From Sphingobacteriaceae bacterium (lineage in GTDB: Bacteria; Bacteroidota; Bacteroidia; Sphingobacteriales; Sphingobacteriaceae), in contig JAGIAD010000013.1 of assembly GCA_017745075.1 (NCBI GenBank), positions 1 to 64,000 of the forward strand: 64,000 nt of DNA, given 5' to 3'. The first letter of the stretch is position 1. Every line of letters begins with the position of its first letter. The position numbers and the translations under genes are program-made. The notes beneath the pieces are model-generated. The model was not told the DNA's origin. It searched no databases and was given only the letters and a program-made list of their open reading frames with translations. This document shows positions 24,584 to 33,846 of this stretch, one piece after another.

Positions 24584-25522
24584 ATGCAATACACCGTTTA
24601 CATTTTAGTAGTAATAGGAATTATTATACTGCTAAGCTCGTTCGTTACCGTTAAACAGGGCACCATTGCGGTAATTACCGTTTTTGGTAAGTACCAAAGG
24701 CTCTTAAGGCCAGGTTTAAATTTTAAAATCCCTTTAATAGAGCAGATTTATTCACGGATATCGATCCAAAACCGCTCCGTGGAGCTTTCTTTTCAAGCGG
24801 TAACACAAGATCAGGCGAATGTTTACTTCAAGGCCATGTTGCTTTATTCCGTAATTAACCAGGATGAAGAAACCATAAAAAATGTAGCTTTTAAATTCGT
24901 AGATGCGACCAACTTAATGCAGGCATTAATCAGGACTATTGAAGGTTCTATCCGTGCTTACGTAGCTACACAAAAACAAGCCAATGTACTGGCCCAACGT
25001 AATGAAATTGTGCTTCATGTTAAGGAGCAGATCGATCAGGTTTTAGATGGATGGGGTTACCACCTTCAGGATCTTCAGCTGAATGATATTACTTTCGACG
25101 AAGAAATTATGCGTTCAATGAGCCGTGTGGTAGCATCAAACAATTTAAAGGCAGCTGCCGAAAACGAAGGTCAGGCTTTATTGATCACCAAAACCAAAGC
25201 TGCGGAAGCTGATGGTAACGCGATTAAAATTGCTGCTACGGCCGAACGTGAAGCTGCTCAGTTACGTGGACAGGGAATTGCATTATTTAGGGAGGAAGTT
25301 GCAAAAGGTATGACCAATGCCGCGCATGAAATGCAGCAGGCTAACCTGGATACCTCTGTAATTTTGTTTACCATGTGGACCGAGGCCATTAAGCAGTTTG
25401 CAGAATATAGCGAAGGGAATGTAATCTTTTTAGATGGCAGTACAGAGGGAATGAATAAAACCATGAAAGAGATGATGGCCATGCAATTAAGTAAGCAGAA
25501 TGACCCTGCCGGGAAGAAATAA
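24584..25522 (+). CDS. SPFH/band-7 (stomatin-like) membrane protein
   Basis: 312 residues: one N-terminal membrane helix (residues 4-24), then the SPFH domain (VKQGTIAVITVFGKYQRLLRPGLNFKIP) and a helical, Ala/Glu-rich region (about 190-245) typical of oligomerising flotillin/stomatin proteins. Such proteins form membrane microdomain scaffolds or regulate proteases; no NfeD-type partner or FtsH is adjacent. Its 3' region carries ACCTCATAGGTTT repeats ending in a terminator. Confidence 0.9.
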   Translation: MQYTVYILVVIGIIILLSSFVTVKQGTIAVITVFGKYQRLLRPGLNFKIPLIEQIYSRISIQNRSVELSFQAVTQDQANVYFKAMLLYSVINQDEETIKNVAFKFVDATNLMQALIRTIEGSIRAYVATQKQANVLAQRNEIVLHVKEQIDQVLDGWGYHLQDLQLNDITFDEEIMRSMSRVVASNNLKAAAENEGQALLITKTKAAEADGNAIKIAATAEREAAQLRGQGIALFREEVAKGMTNAAHEMQQANLDTSVILFTMWTEAIKQFAEYSEGNVIFLDGSTEGMNKTMKEMMAMQLSKQNDPAGKK

Positions 25523-25529
25523 ACTATTT

Positions 25530-25688
25530 ACCTCATAGGTTTGTTATGCTGCTAGATGTTACCATCTGACAGTAAATTAGATTAAAGATTAAATTATCTA
25601 GTGTTAGATAGAATATCTGATACCCCGAAACTATTTTAGACCTCATAGGTTTGATAGCCCCCTGCCTGTTAAACCTATGAGGTTTTTA
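25530..25688 (+). repeat. ACCTCATAGGTTT repeats ending in a terminator hairpin
   Basis: ACCTCATAGGTTT occurs at 25530-25542 and 25640-25652, and its inverse AAACCTATGAGGT at 25671-25683 followed by TTTTT. The latter two form a perfect 13-bp stem with an 18-base loop. Flanking AAACTATTT is also shared by the two direct copies, suggesting duplication. Confidence 0.6.
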
Positions 25689-25694
25689 AAAGAC

Positions 25695-25733
25695 AAAAAG
25701 GCCGCTTTAGTTAAAACTAAAGCGGCCTTTTTT
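25695..25733. terminator. Bidirectional terminator
   Basis: AAAAAGGCCGCTTTAG and CTAAAGCGGCCTTTTT form a long perfect stem with A and T runs on both sides, between the convergent SPFH and prc genes. Confidence 0.92.
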
Positions 25734-25753
25734 TGAATAACATTGTTTCTGAA

Positions 25754-27919
25754 TTAATTATTCTTTGGCATTACACCTAAGTTCATTACATAGTTGCCGG
25801 ATTGCTGCATAAAATCGCCCATTACTTTTAACGATTCATCTTCAATGAAATCGAAAGCATCCTGCTTGGTCACCTTATCTCCTTTTTTAAGGGCAGGTAA
25901 GCCTCTTAAAGCGCGTAACTCATTTTGTCTGGCCAGGGTTTTAGCTTCCTGGGCATCGCGTTCTGCCTTAAGTTTGGCTTCGTTCAAGGTTACCGAAACT
26001 TCTGCATCACGTTTTTTTAGGTCAGCCATATCCTGCTTAAGGTATTTGAAATCCAAAGAGTTTGCGATGCGCTGTTCACTATTTTTCATCAGCTGAGCTT
26101 TAACAGCGGCTAAATTGGCTACAGCCTTAAAGTTAGAGCTTGGAATTACATCCCAGGGCAAAGCAGAAGGCTCTGTATCTTCACCAATTTTATCCATTGG
26201 ATATATAGAAGGGAAAATAACATCAGGTGTTACTCCTTTATGCTGTGTACTGCTACCCGCTACGCGATAAAATTTGGCCATGGTTAAATTGATCTGACCT
26301 AAATTAATATCTGCTGCACTCGTACTGCTGGGTGATGTTCCTATAGTTTTATCTTTGGATATTAAGCCTGCTAACCTTTGTAACATACCTGGGTTTACCA
26401 ATTTGTTTAAATCAATGGAAGATTGAACAGTACCTTTTCCATAGGTTTGGCTACCCATAATAATACCGCGACCGTAATCCTGAATTGCTCCGGCAAAGAT
26501 TTCAGAAGCAGATGCACTTAAACGATCTACCATTACACCAAAGGGGCCATCCCAGGCTACGCCACTGTTTTCATCTTCATCTACTTCAATTTTGCCACGC
26601 AAATCCTTTACCTGCACCACAGGACCTTTATCAATAAACAGGCCTGTTAGCGATATAGCTTCAACTAATGAACCCCCACCGTTTCCACGTAAATCCATCA
26701 CAATAGCATTTACTTTATCGTAATTCTTTAACGAGTCGATCAGTTTTCTTACGTCGCGGGTGGTACTTTTGTAATTTTTATCGCCCGCATTTGCAGCTTT
26801 AAAATCAGCATAGAAGGCAGGCAGGGTAATGATTCCTACCTTAATGTCTTTACCGTTGCTGCTGATGGTTTTTACTTTTTTCTTGGCAGAAGTTTCTTCA
26901 AGTACAATTTTATCGCGCACCAATTCTACAATTACCGGTTTAGACGACATTTCTTTTCCTACCGGGATTACTTTTAAACGTACTTTAGTTCCTTTCGGAC
27001 CTTTAATTTTAGCTACGGTGTTATCCAGTCTCCATCCCACTACATCAACAAACTCTCCGTCGCCCTGTGCTACAGCAATAATTCTGTCGCCAGCACTTAA
27101 TTGCTTACCCTTAAAAGCAGGTCCGCCTGCAATGATCTCAGAAATTTTAACCACTTCATTCTCCAACTGTAAACGGGCACCAATACCTTCAAAGGAGCGC
27201 GACATATCTTCGTTAAATGCTGCAGCGTTGGTTGGATTGAAATAGTTGGTGTGCGGATCGATTGATTCGGTGAATGCATCCATTAAAATCTGGAAAACAT
27301 CCTGATTGTTCATTTTAGAGGTTTGCGACTGTAAATTCTGGTAACGCTTGGTTAAAGTCTCTACGTTTTTTGCCTCTGGGGTTCCGGCCAGGTTAAGATT
27401 GATCAGCTCGTACTTAACCCTTTTTTTCCAGGTATCGTTTAAAGCTGTAGAAGAAACTGCCCAGGGTAATTTTTCCCTGTCGTATACATAGGTATCGTTT
27501 TGGTTAAAATCGAATTTGGTTTTAATCTGCGCCAGAGAATAACTGAAATAATCATTCAGTCTTTTGGCATACACATTATAGATGTAAAAAGGACCGCTCA
27601 GATCTCCGTTTTTAAAGTCATCATCCAGGGTATACCTGTACTTTTCAAATTCTTTGATATCAGATGCAAGGAAATAATTTTTGCCCTGATCCAATGATTT
27701 GATGTACCTATCCAAAATGATGGATGATATAGAATCGTTGATCTGGATTTTCTTGTAATTATAACTTTCGATCAGGTTCACAACTTCCTTGATCACAAGC
27801 TGCTGCTGCTGATCTGGCTTTATATTGGTAATCCCCTCAACTACCGGCTGAGGTTTAGGTGCGGCATGGCAGGCAAGTACAGCTCCGGTAAAAATTACAA
27901 AAAATATTCTCTTTAACAT
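25754..27919 (-). CDS. prc: Tail-specific (carboxy-terminal processing) protease Prc
   Basis: Periplasmic S41-family protease. 721 residues from MLKRIFFVIFTGAVLAC, whose LAC could be a lipobox (Cys17). An upstream in-frame ATG at 27982 is less likely. Order: N-terminal helical domain, PDZ domain (RLQLENEVVKISEIIAGGPAFKG), S41 core with the catalytic Ser in DRLSASASEIFAGA and the Lys in GSQTYGKGTVQSS, then a long helical C-terminal domain with Lys/Ala/Glu repeats. In E. coli Prc processes FtsI and degrades MepS; here the targets are inferred only. Monocistronic between terminators. Confidence 0.94.
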   Translation of the reverse strand: MLKRIFFVIFTGAVLACHAAPKPQPVVEGITNIKPDQQQQLVIKEVVNLIESYNYKKIQINDSISSIILDRYIKSLDQGKNYFLASDIKEFEKYRYTLDDDFKNGDLSGPFYIYNVYAKRLNDYFSYSLAQIKTKFDFNQNDTYVYDREKLPWAVSSTALNDTWKKRVKYELINLNLAGTPEAKNVETLTKRYQNLQSQTSKMNNQDVFQILMDAFTESIDPHTNYFNPTNAAAFNEDMSRSFEGIGARLQLENEVVKISEIIAGGPAFKGKQLSAGDRIIAVAQGDGEFVDVVGWRLDNTVAKIKGPKGTKVRLKVIPVGKEMSSKPVIVELVRDKIVLEETSAKKKVKTISSNGKDIKVGIITLPAFYADFKAANAGDKNYKSTTRDVRKLIDSLKNYDKVNAIVMDLRGNGGGSLVEAISLTGLFIDKGPVVQVKDLRGKIEVDEDENSGVAWDGPFGVMVDRLSASASEIFAGAIQDYGRGIIMGSQTYGKGTVQSSIDLNKLVNPGMLQRLAGLISKDKTIGTSPSSTSAADINLGQINLTMAKFYRVAGSSTQHKGVTPDVIFPSIYPMDKIGEDTEPSALPWDVIPSSNFKAVANLAAVKAQLMKNSEQRIANSLDFKYLKQDMADLKKRDAEVSVTLNEAKLKAERDAQEAKTLARQNELRALRGLPALKKGDKVTKQDAFDFIEDESLKVMGDFMQQSGNYVMNLGVMPKNN

Positions 27920-27979
27920 CTCTTTAAATGATTTAAAATCCATTTTCAATTCTATATAGCCAATATGATACCATTTTAG

Positions 27980-28018
27980 CAAAAAAACAAAAAAGAGACA
28001 GCATTATTACTGTCTCTT
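27980..28018 (-). terminator. Rho-independent terminator of the TPR gene
   Basis: AAGAGACAG and CTGTCTCTT pair perfectly over 9 bp. On the minus strand TTTTTTGTTTTTTT follows. Confidence 0.8.
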
Positions 28019-28189
28019 GTTAAAACTTTCTCAAATCTAGCTAAAAGCTTTTTATTTAACAATTTATTAGAGAAAACGTCAAGTGTTATTTTTTGTTTTA
28101 TACAGTAGTCGAAATTTGACCAAATACAGACGTATTATGCCCATTAAAGAATTTAAAATGAAATTTTGAGGAAATTAAGCAAAGCTATT

Positions 28190-28882
28190 TTAGCTTGGAT
28201 TTACCTTTTTCGCGGCTGTTTTGCTGGCAATCATTTCCCTGGCATCTTTGATCTGCGTTTTATACTGAGTGGTTTTGATCGAATTGGCCAGCCACTCGGC
28301 AGATTTTAAATCCCTTAGGGCAAGTGTAAAATCCTTCTTTTTGATTTTAACCTGAACAATACCCAGGATGGATTCGATATAGGCATTGTTACTTTTTAAT
28401 TGTTTTGCCAATATGCCCTGCTGGGTGAAAAACCACATCGATTGGGTATATTTGGTATTGGCGAGGTAAACTTTACCCAAAAGGTTATAGGTATTCATTA
28501 TACCAGTACGATTACCGGTCTTAGAATAATTCTTTAAGGCAACGTTTAAAAGGATTTGTTCTGCGTCGTTGTAGCGGCCTAATTGGTAGTGCATGTTGCT
28601 CATTTTAATGATGGCCTGCCCGTACCTGTTGAAATTCTTTACCGAGTTATACTCGAAAGCCGCTTTTCCAAATAATGTTAGGGCCTCGTTATAATCACCT
28701 TTCCGCTCTAAATCTTCTGCTTCTTCAAAAAAAGAATTCCCGTCTTCCAGATCAAATTTGGATACCGCTATATTGATAGCGCTACCTCCATTAGGTTCCT
28801 GGAATTCCGATTTGTCTGTGTTTTGAGCCTGAAGTTGTAATGATGCAAAAAGGCCGATTAAAGCCAGTACAATTTTGGTCAT
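28190..28882 (-). CDS. Secreted TPR-repeat protein
   Basis: 230 residues: signal peptide (ending LQLQAQ), then tetratricopeptide-like helix pairs (ERKGDYNEALTLFGKAAFEY, YQLGRYNDAEQILLNVALKNY, LGKVYLANTKYTQSMWFF, KKDFTLALRDLKSAEWLA). Such repeats mediate protein-protein contacts, so a periplasmic scaffold role is likely; partners are unknown. It ends about 170 bases before its terminator. It is separated from the isoaspartyl peptidase gene by 29 bases on the same strand and may be co-transcribed with the cyanophycin-degradation genes. Confidence 0.85.
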   Translation of the reverse strand: MTKIVLALIGLFASLQLQAQNTDKSEFQEPNGGSAINIAVSKFDLEDGNSFFEEAEDLERKGDYNEALTLFGKAAFEYNSVKNFNRYGQAIIKMSNMHYQLGRYNDAEQILLNVALKNYSKTGNRTGIMNTYNLLGKVYLANTKYTQSMWFFTQQGILAKQLKSNNAYIESILGIVQVKIKKKDFTLALRDLKSAEWLANSIKTTQYKTQIKDAREMIASKTAAKKVNPS

Positions 28883-28911
28883 GCAACAAAAATAATACTT
28901 TAATTCTAATT

Positions 28912-29754
28912 TTAGCTAAATATCTGTAAATTAACATCAAAAGATGCCCAAACCATATAAGGATGCGAATCACAGTGGTATATTTCGCCATCAGCTGTGA
29001 TGCCTATAACGCCTGCAAAGCCATCAAATGCCTTTAATTCGGCAAAAGATTTATCCGATGCATCTTTTAAAGAAAAGCCATCGGTAACACGCGTAACGAT
29101 TTTAGCGGCTAAAGCACCGCTTACAATATCTTCGCCAACTCCTGTACATGAAATACCTGCATATTGATTGGCATAATTCCCTGCAACAGTTGCCGAATCA
29201 CTTACACGGCAGGGTATTTCAAATCCCTTACCGCCCGTTGAGGTAGCCGCAGCTAAATTTCCATTTGCATCAAGGGCTACGCAACCCACTGTTCCTTTAT
29301 TGTTTCTTTGGTTCAACTTTGCTTCATACTCAGCCTGGCGCTGTGGTGAAATGGGATTAAAATATTCAAAACCATTATTCCGGGCAAACTGCTGTGCACC
29401 CTCGCCACTTAAAACCCGGTCATCATAAGTTAAAAGTTGTTGAGCAACCTGGATAGGGTTTTTAACATCCTCTACATTGATCACACCACTGAATTTTTCG
29501 GTTTTGCCATCCATTAAGGCAGCACTTAACCTCACTTTTCCATCACTTTGGATCTGCGAGCCAATACCTGCATTGAACAACTCGTTATCTTCCAATAAAG
29601 CAACGGTATAAACTACAGTTTCTAAGGCAGTGTGTGTTTTCAGGTATTCGTGGCCAAGGCTAACAATCAATGCTAAAGCATCTTGTTTTGCTTTTTTGGT
29701 TTCCTGGTTGGTAGACGATTCGCTAAAGAAGCCACCATGTATGATAAGTTTCAT
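28912..29754 (-). CDS. iaaA: Isoaspartyl peptidase / plant-type asparaginase
   Basis: Ntn-hydrolase precursor, 280 residues, that would cut itself before Thr155 (NKGTVGCVALD), making alpha and beta chains with a Thr nucleophile. FNAGIGSQIQSDG and TSTGGKGFEIPCRVSDS are family hallmarks. In cyanobacteria the same family hydrolyses beta-Asp-Arg dipeptides released from cyanophycin (established). Here it is on the same strand as, and just downstream of, a cyanophycinase, which supports that job. No signal peptide. Start ATG at 29754, preceded by word repeats. Confidence 0.93.
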   Translation of the reverse strand: MKLIIHGGFFSESSTNQETKKAKQDALALIVSLGHEYLKTHTALETVVYTVALLEDNELFNAGIGSQIQSDGKVRLSAALMDGKTEKFSGVINVEDVKNPIQVAQQLLTYDDRVLSGEGAQQFARNNGFEYFNPISPQRQAEYEAKLNQRNNKGTVGCVALDANGNLAAATSTGGKGFEIPCRVSDSATVAGNYANQYAGISCTGVGEDIVSGALAAKIVTRVTDGFSLKDASDKSFAELKAFDGFAGVIGITADGEIYHCDSHPYMVWASFDVNLQIFS

Positions 29755-29762
29755 TTTCTAAT

Positions 29763-29805
29763 ATCGAGATGTTAGTATCAAGTATTGAGATGTTCGTATC
29801 AAGGT
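29763..29805. repeat. GTATCAAG word repeats, 21-bp tandem pair
   Basis: Units starting at 29763 and 29784 share 18 of 21 bases (ATCGAGATGTTAGTATCAAGT and its variant, here shown in part as GTTAGTATCAAG and GTTCGTATCAAG). Further words ACCCTAAACC and AGATTTGAGA follow to 29880. Confidence 0.6.
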
Positions 29806-29883
29806 ACGAGATTTAAACCCTACGCCCTAAACCTTGATTTATAAGATTTGAGACACCAGGCCTTACACCCTAAACCCTATGCC

Positions 29884-30759
29884 TTAAACTATAGGCACAA
29901 CCTTAGGATGGTGGATCACCAGGCTATGGTCATTTAAATCATAAACGTCGCCGTCGCACATTACGTGTACCACCATGTTTTTGATGGAAACCGGCTGCCC
30001 CATTTCTACGTCGGTTAAATTAGTATCGGCCATGTTGCGGCCATCAACCAAAATAACCATGCCCGAGCCAATGGCTTCCATGGTATGTCCATCAGATATG
30101 AAAAGGCCTGTATCTTCGCCAAGGCCAATGCCCAATATCCCAGGATTGCTGGCTGCGGCATATAATAAGCGTCCTATTCTGCCGCGCTGAACAAAGTGCG
30201 TATCTACAATAACATCGTCAATAAAGCCTAATCCACCGGTAATTTTAACTTCACCTTTAAGTAAGGCATCTTTACTGCTGCCCTGGTAAATCATGTTTTT
30301 GGAACTTGCCGCTGCCCCTGCAGATGTACCCGCAATTACCACAGGTTCATTTCTATATTTTTCCAGTAAAATCTGGTGGGTTTTTGTACCGCCAAAAATG
30401 GAAGAGAGACGGAGCTGGTCGCCACCGGTAAAAATGATGACCTCGGCTGCTTTGATACGTTCATAATTTTCATCAGAATTGGCCTCCTCACGATTGGTAA
30501 TATTTAATACACCCAGGTTATGTACATCCAACTGTGCATAAGCTTTGATGTATTCTTCGCCAACTTTTTCGGGCATTAATGACGCTGTAGTAATGATTTC
30601 AAAACGTGATTGGGTATCCCTAACTGATTCAGTGGTAATCCTTTTTAAAATTCCACGCTCAAAAAAATTCATGTTTTCAGGTAGTCCGAATTGCGTTTCT
30701 GCGAAGCTACCGGTGTTTATTGCGCCACCAATGATGATGAGTTTACCTTTCGGAACCAT
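29884..30759 (-). CDS. cphB: Cyanophycinase
   Basis: Serine exopeptidase (family S51) that releases beta-Asp-Arg from cyanophycin. 291 residues from MVPKGKLIIIGG; an ATG 28 codons upstream is less likely. The nucleophile is S146 in VIAGTSAGAAA, with upstream IIFTGGDQLRL and downstream IVDTHFVQRGRIGRL and GLGEDTGLF, all characteristic of the family. There is no signal peptide, so degradation is intracellular. It is divergent from cphA across about 290 bases and upstream of iaaA. Confidence 0.95.
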   Translation of the reverse strand: MVPKGKLIIIGGAINTGSFAETQFGLPENMNFFERGILKRITTESVRDTQSRFEIITTASLMPEKVGEEYIKAYAQLDVHNLGVLNITNREEANSDENYERIKAAEVIIFTGGDQLRLSSIFGGTKTHQILLEKYRNEPVVIAGTSAGAAASSKNMIYQGSSKDALLKGEVKITGGLGFIDDVIVDTHFVQRGRIGRLLYAAASNPGILGIGLGEDTGLFISDGHTMEAIGSGMVILVDGRNMADTNLTDVEMGQPVSIKNMVVHVMCDGDVYDLNDHSLVIHHPKVVPIV

Positions 30760-31052
30760 TCTCTGTGTATATAATTGTATCAAAAAACCCAAATATATAG
30801 GCTTAAGATAAAAAATACGACTTTTTTTGTTAATAATATCCAATTTATTAACAAACGTTAAAGTAACCTAACCTAAAATTAACATAATAGTGCTTGAAAA
30901 TAAAACAAATAGGTCTTAAAATTGATTTACGTAAATAGCAAGCCTAATTTCAAAATAAATGTATATTTTACAGTCATCAATTTCATGCTCAAAACTGAGT
31001 TAAGAAGGCTGTCTCAAATCCTTTATTATCATTAAAATTAACAAAACATTAC
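30760..31052. promoter_or_regulatory. Divergent cphB/cphA control region
   Basis: AT-rich 293-base spacer. It holds a perfect 12-bp palindrome, ATTTACGTAAAT (30925-30936), roughly in the middle, a candidate operator. No full TTTG/TAnnTTTG promoter was recognised on either strand. Confidence 0.45.
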
Positions 31053-33668
31053 ATGAAGATATTAAACATACAAGTACTGAGGGGGCCTAATATTTGGTCG
31101 ATTAACCGGAAGAAATTGATCCAGATGCGATTGGATTTAGAGGATTTAGAGCAAAAACCAACTAATGTTATAGAGGGCTTTAGCGAAAAGATAGAAAAAC
31201 TTCTGCCGAGTATGTTTACGCACCGTTGCTCAAAAGGTGTTGAAGGCGGTTTTTTTACCCGTGTAAAGGAAGGTACCTGGATGGGTCATGTAATTGAGCA
31301 TATTGCCCTTGAAATACAGACCCTTGCAGGAATGGACACAGGTTTCGGAAGGACAAGAATGACCAAAACCGAAGGCATTTACAATGTGGTTTTCAGCTAC
31401 CTTGAAGAGAAAGTAGGTGTTTATGCAGCAGAAGCCGCGGTAAGGATTGCCGAGGCCTTAATCGACAATGTGGAATACGATTTAGAACATGATATCCGCA
31501 GGATGAAGGAAATCCGCGAACTGGAAGCTTTGGGGCCGAGTACCGCTTCCATTGTAGAGGAGGCGGTAAAAAGAAGTATTCCATGGATCAGGTTAAACAA
31601 AAGTTCGTTGGTACAATTGGGCTATGGCAAAAACCAGGTACGTTTTAGGGCCACCATGACCGAAAAAACCAGCAGCATTGCGGTTGATATAGCCAGTAAT
31701 AAGGAAGAAACCAAACGTTTACTCACTGAAGCCGCTATCCCGGTAGCTTCAGGTGTAACCATTTCCAATCCTGATGATCTTGAGGCTGCGGTAAATAAAG
31801 TCGGCTTTCCATTGGTATTTAAACCTTTAGATGGCAACCACGGTAAAGGCGCGACCATTAATGTAAAAACAATGGAAGGTGCGGTTGCAGCTTTTGAATA
31901 CGCCAAAAACTATTCTAGAAGGGTAATTATTGAAAAATTTATCACCGGGTACGATTTCCGTGTATTGGTGATCGATCATAAAGTGGTTGCCGCTGCACAG
32001 CGCGATCCGGCTCATGTGAGAGGCAATGGTATTCACACCATCCAGGAGTTAATTGATAAGGAAAATGAAGATCCGCGCCGTGGTTATGGTCACGAAAATG
32101 TGCTGACGGAAATTGCTGTTGACCGGGATACCCTTGATTTACTGGCCAAAAAAGAATATACATTAGAAACGATTCCTGAAAAAGGAGAGATCGTTTACCT
32201 GAAATCGACTGCTAATTTAAGTACCGGAGGTACTTCTATAGATGTTACCGATATTGTACATCCACAGAATATTTTTATCTGCGAAAGGATTTCGAGGGTG
32301 ATCGGACTGGATATTTGTGGTATCGATATCATGGCACAGAATCTTACCCAGCCTTTAACCGAAAATGGCGGGGTGGTTTTAGAAGTTAATGCTGCCCCTG
32401 GTTTCAGGATGCATCTGGCACCTAGCGAAGGTTTGCCGCGTAATGTTGCGGCGCCGGTGATTGATATGCTTTATCCACAGGGTAAATTATCGCAGATACC
32501 AATTATTGCTGTAACCGGAACAAACGGAAAAACCACTACCACCCGCTTAATTGCACACATTATCCGCAGTAACGGTAAACGTGTAGGCTTTACCACCAGT
32601 GACGGGGTTTATGTACACAACACCATGCTGATGAAAGGCGATACCACTGGTCCGGTAAGCGCAGAATTTATTTTAAAAGACCCAACAGTTGAGTTTGCAG
32701 TTTTAGAAACTGCCCGTGGTGGGATTTTAAGGGCCGGATTAGGCTTCAATGCCTGCGATATCGGCGTAGTAACCAATATTCAGGAAGATCATCTAGGTAT
32801 TTCTGACATCCACAATCTCGACGATCTAACCCGAGTTAAAGCGGTTGTAATTGGTGCGGTACGCCGTAAAGGCTGGGCCGTATTAAACGCAGATAATGGG
32901 TATTGCGTTCGCATTGCTAAAGATGCCCGTTGTAATGTTGCTTACTTCAGTATGGATGAAAACAATCCCGTTATTAAAGAACATTGCAAGAAAGGTGGAA
33001 TAGCAGCGATTTATGAAAACGGATTTATTACCATCAAAACCGGCGATTGGAAATTAAGGGTCGATAAGGCCACACACATTCCGCTAACTTTTGGCGGTTC
33101 GGTAAACTTCATGATCCAAAATGTACTCGCCGCTACTCTGGCAGCTTATTTATGGGGCTATAAACCTGAAGATATCCGTTTATCGTTAGAAACTTTTATC
33201 CCCTCGGCAGCTCATACACCAGGAAGGATGAACATTTTCAGGTTTAAAGATTTTAAAGTTCTGGTAGATTTTGCACACAATCCTGATGGATTTAATGGCG
33301 TGAAAGCTTTCTTACAGGGTGTAGAAGCCACCGAACATGTGGGCATTATTTCGGCAACCGGCGACAGAAGGGACGAAGATATTATTGAAACTGCCCGTAT
33401 TTCTGCACAGATGTTTGATAAAATTTATGTTTGTCAAGAGAAATATTTACGTGGCAGACAACAACAGGATCTGGTTGATCTATTGATCAAGGGTATCAGG
33501 GAAATTGATCCTGATAAAGAGATCATCGTAAACAATAAAAGTACCGAATGTTTAAGGATAGCGATTGAATCGGCTCAAAAAGGTTCTTATTTAACCATTT
33601 TAAGCAATACGATCGATAATACGATACAACGTGTTACCGAACATTTGGATAAGGAACTGGAAGCATAA
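31053..33668 (+). CDS. cphA: Cyanophycin synthetase
   Basis: ATP-dependent polymerase of multi-L-arginyl-poly-L-aspartate. 871 residues, normal for CphA1. Order: N-terminal domain (ILNIQVLRGPNIWSINRKKL), ATP-grasp domain that adds Asp (K257-PLDGNHGKG, LEVNAAPGFRMH), then the Mur-ligase-like domain that adds Arg, with P-loop GTNGKTTTT at G489-T497 (K493). RRDEDI and the C-terminal Mur fold are intact. Adjacent genes for cyanophycinase and isoaspartyl peptidase complete the storage cycle. No arginine-biosynthesis gene is nearby. Confidence 0.97.
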   Translation: MKILNIQVLRGPNIWSINRKKLIQMRLDLEDLEQKPTNVIEGFSEKIEKLLPSMFTHRCSKGVEGGFFTRVKEGTWMGHVIEHIALEIQTLAGMDTGFGRTRMTKTEGIYNVVFSYLEEKVGVYAAEAAVRIAEALIDNVEYDLEHDIRRMKEIRELEALGPSTASIVEEAVKRSIPWIRLNKSSLVQLGYGKNQVRFRATMTEKTSSIAVDIASNKEETKRLLTEAAIPVASGVTISNPDDLEAAVNKVGFPLVFKPLDGNHGKGATINVKTMEGAVAAFEYAKNYSRRVIIEKFITGYDFRVLVIDHKVVAAAQRDPAHVRGNGIHTIQELIDKENEDPRRGYGHENVLTEIAVDRDTLDLLAKKEYTLETIPEKGEIVYLKSTANLSTGGTSIDVTDIVHPQNIFICERISRVIGLDICGIDIMAQNLTQPLTENGGVVLEVNAAPGFRMHLAPSEGLPRNVAAPVIDMLYPQGKLSQIPIIAVTGTNGKTTTTRLIAHIIRSNGKRVGFTTSDGVYVHNTMLMKGDTTGPVSAEFILKDPTVEFAVLETARGGILRAGLGFNACDIGVVTNIQEDHLGISDIHNLDDLTRVKAVVIGAVRRKGWAVLNADNGYCVRIAKDARCNVAYFSMDENNPVIKEHCKKGGIAAIYENGFITIKTGDWKLRVDKATHIPLTFGGSVNFMIQNVLAATLAAYLWGYKPEDIRLSLETFIPSAAHTPGRMNIFRFKDFKVLVDFAHNPDGFNGVKAFLQGVEATEHVGIISATGDRRDEDIIETARISAQMFDKIYVCQEKYLRGRQQQDLVDLLIKGIREIDPDKEIIVNNKSTECLRIAIESAQKGSYLTILSNTIDNTIQRVTEHLDKELEA

Positions 33669-33673
33669 CTTTT

Positions 33674-33779
33674 CGTCATTTCGAGCGAAATGAAATGAGG
33701 CCGAGAACCCGTAGGCTCAGCGAAGCTAAATCTGTCTAGATAGATCTCTCCATTCCGCGTTGCTACAGTCGAGATGACG
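33674..33779. repeat. MITE-like palindromic dispersed repeat, copy 2 (inverted)
   Basis: The ends CGTCATTTCGA and TCGAGATGACG are inverted, and the body aligns with 10909-10994 after reverse complementing (shared CGTCATCTCGAC, GCGGA, GGAGAGATCTA). It sits directly after cphA. No coding capacity. Confidence 0.8.
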
Positions 33780-33787
33780 GCTACAAT

Positions 33788-33826
33788 AAAAACCCTCCTT
33801 TGATTTATAAATCAAAGGAGGGTTTT
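33788..33826. terminator. Bidirectional terminator between convergent genes
   Basis: AAAACCCTCCTTTGATTT and AAATCAAAGGAGGGTTTT form a perfect 18-bp stem with flanking A and T runs, serving cphA and the convergent DUF2383 gene. Confidence 0.93.
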
Positions 33827-33846
33827 CTTTTATTATATTTGCTTAA

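Noticed and set aside
25530..25688. ACCTCATAGGTTT repeats as a CRISPR array
   Set aside because: Only two direct copies and one inverted copy, irregular spacing, and the inverted pair is a terminator stem.
26829..27245. 138-codon frame antisense to prc
   Set aside because: No recognisable protein features; prc is unambiguous on the other strand.
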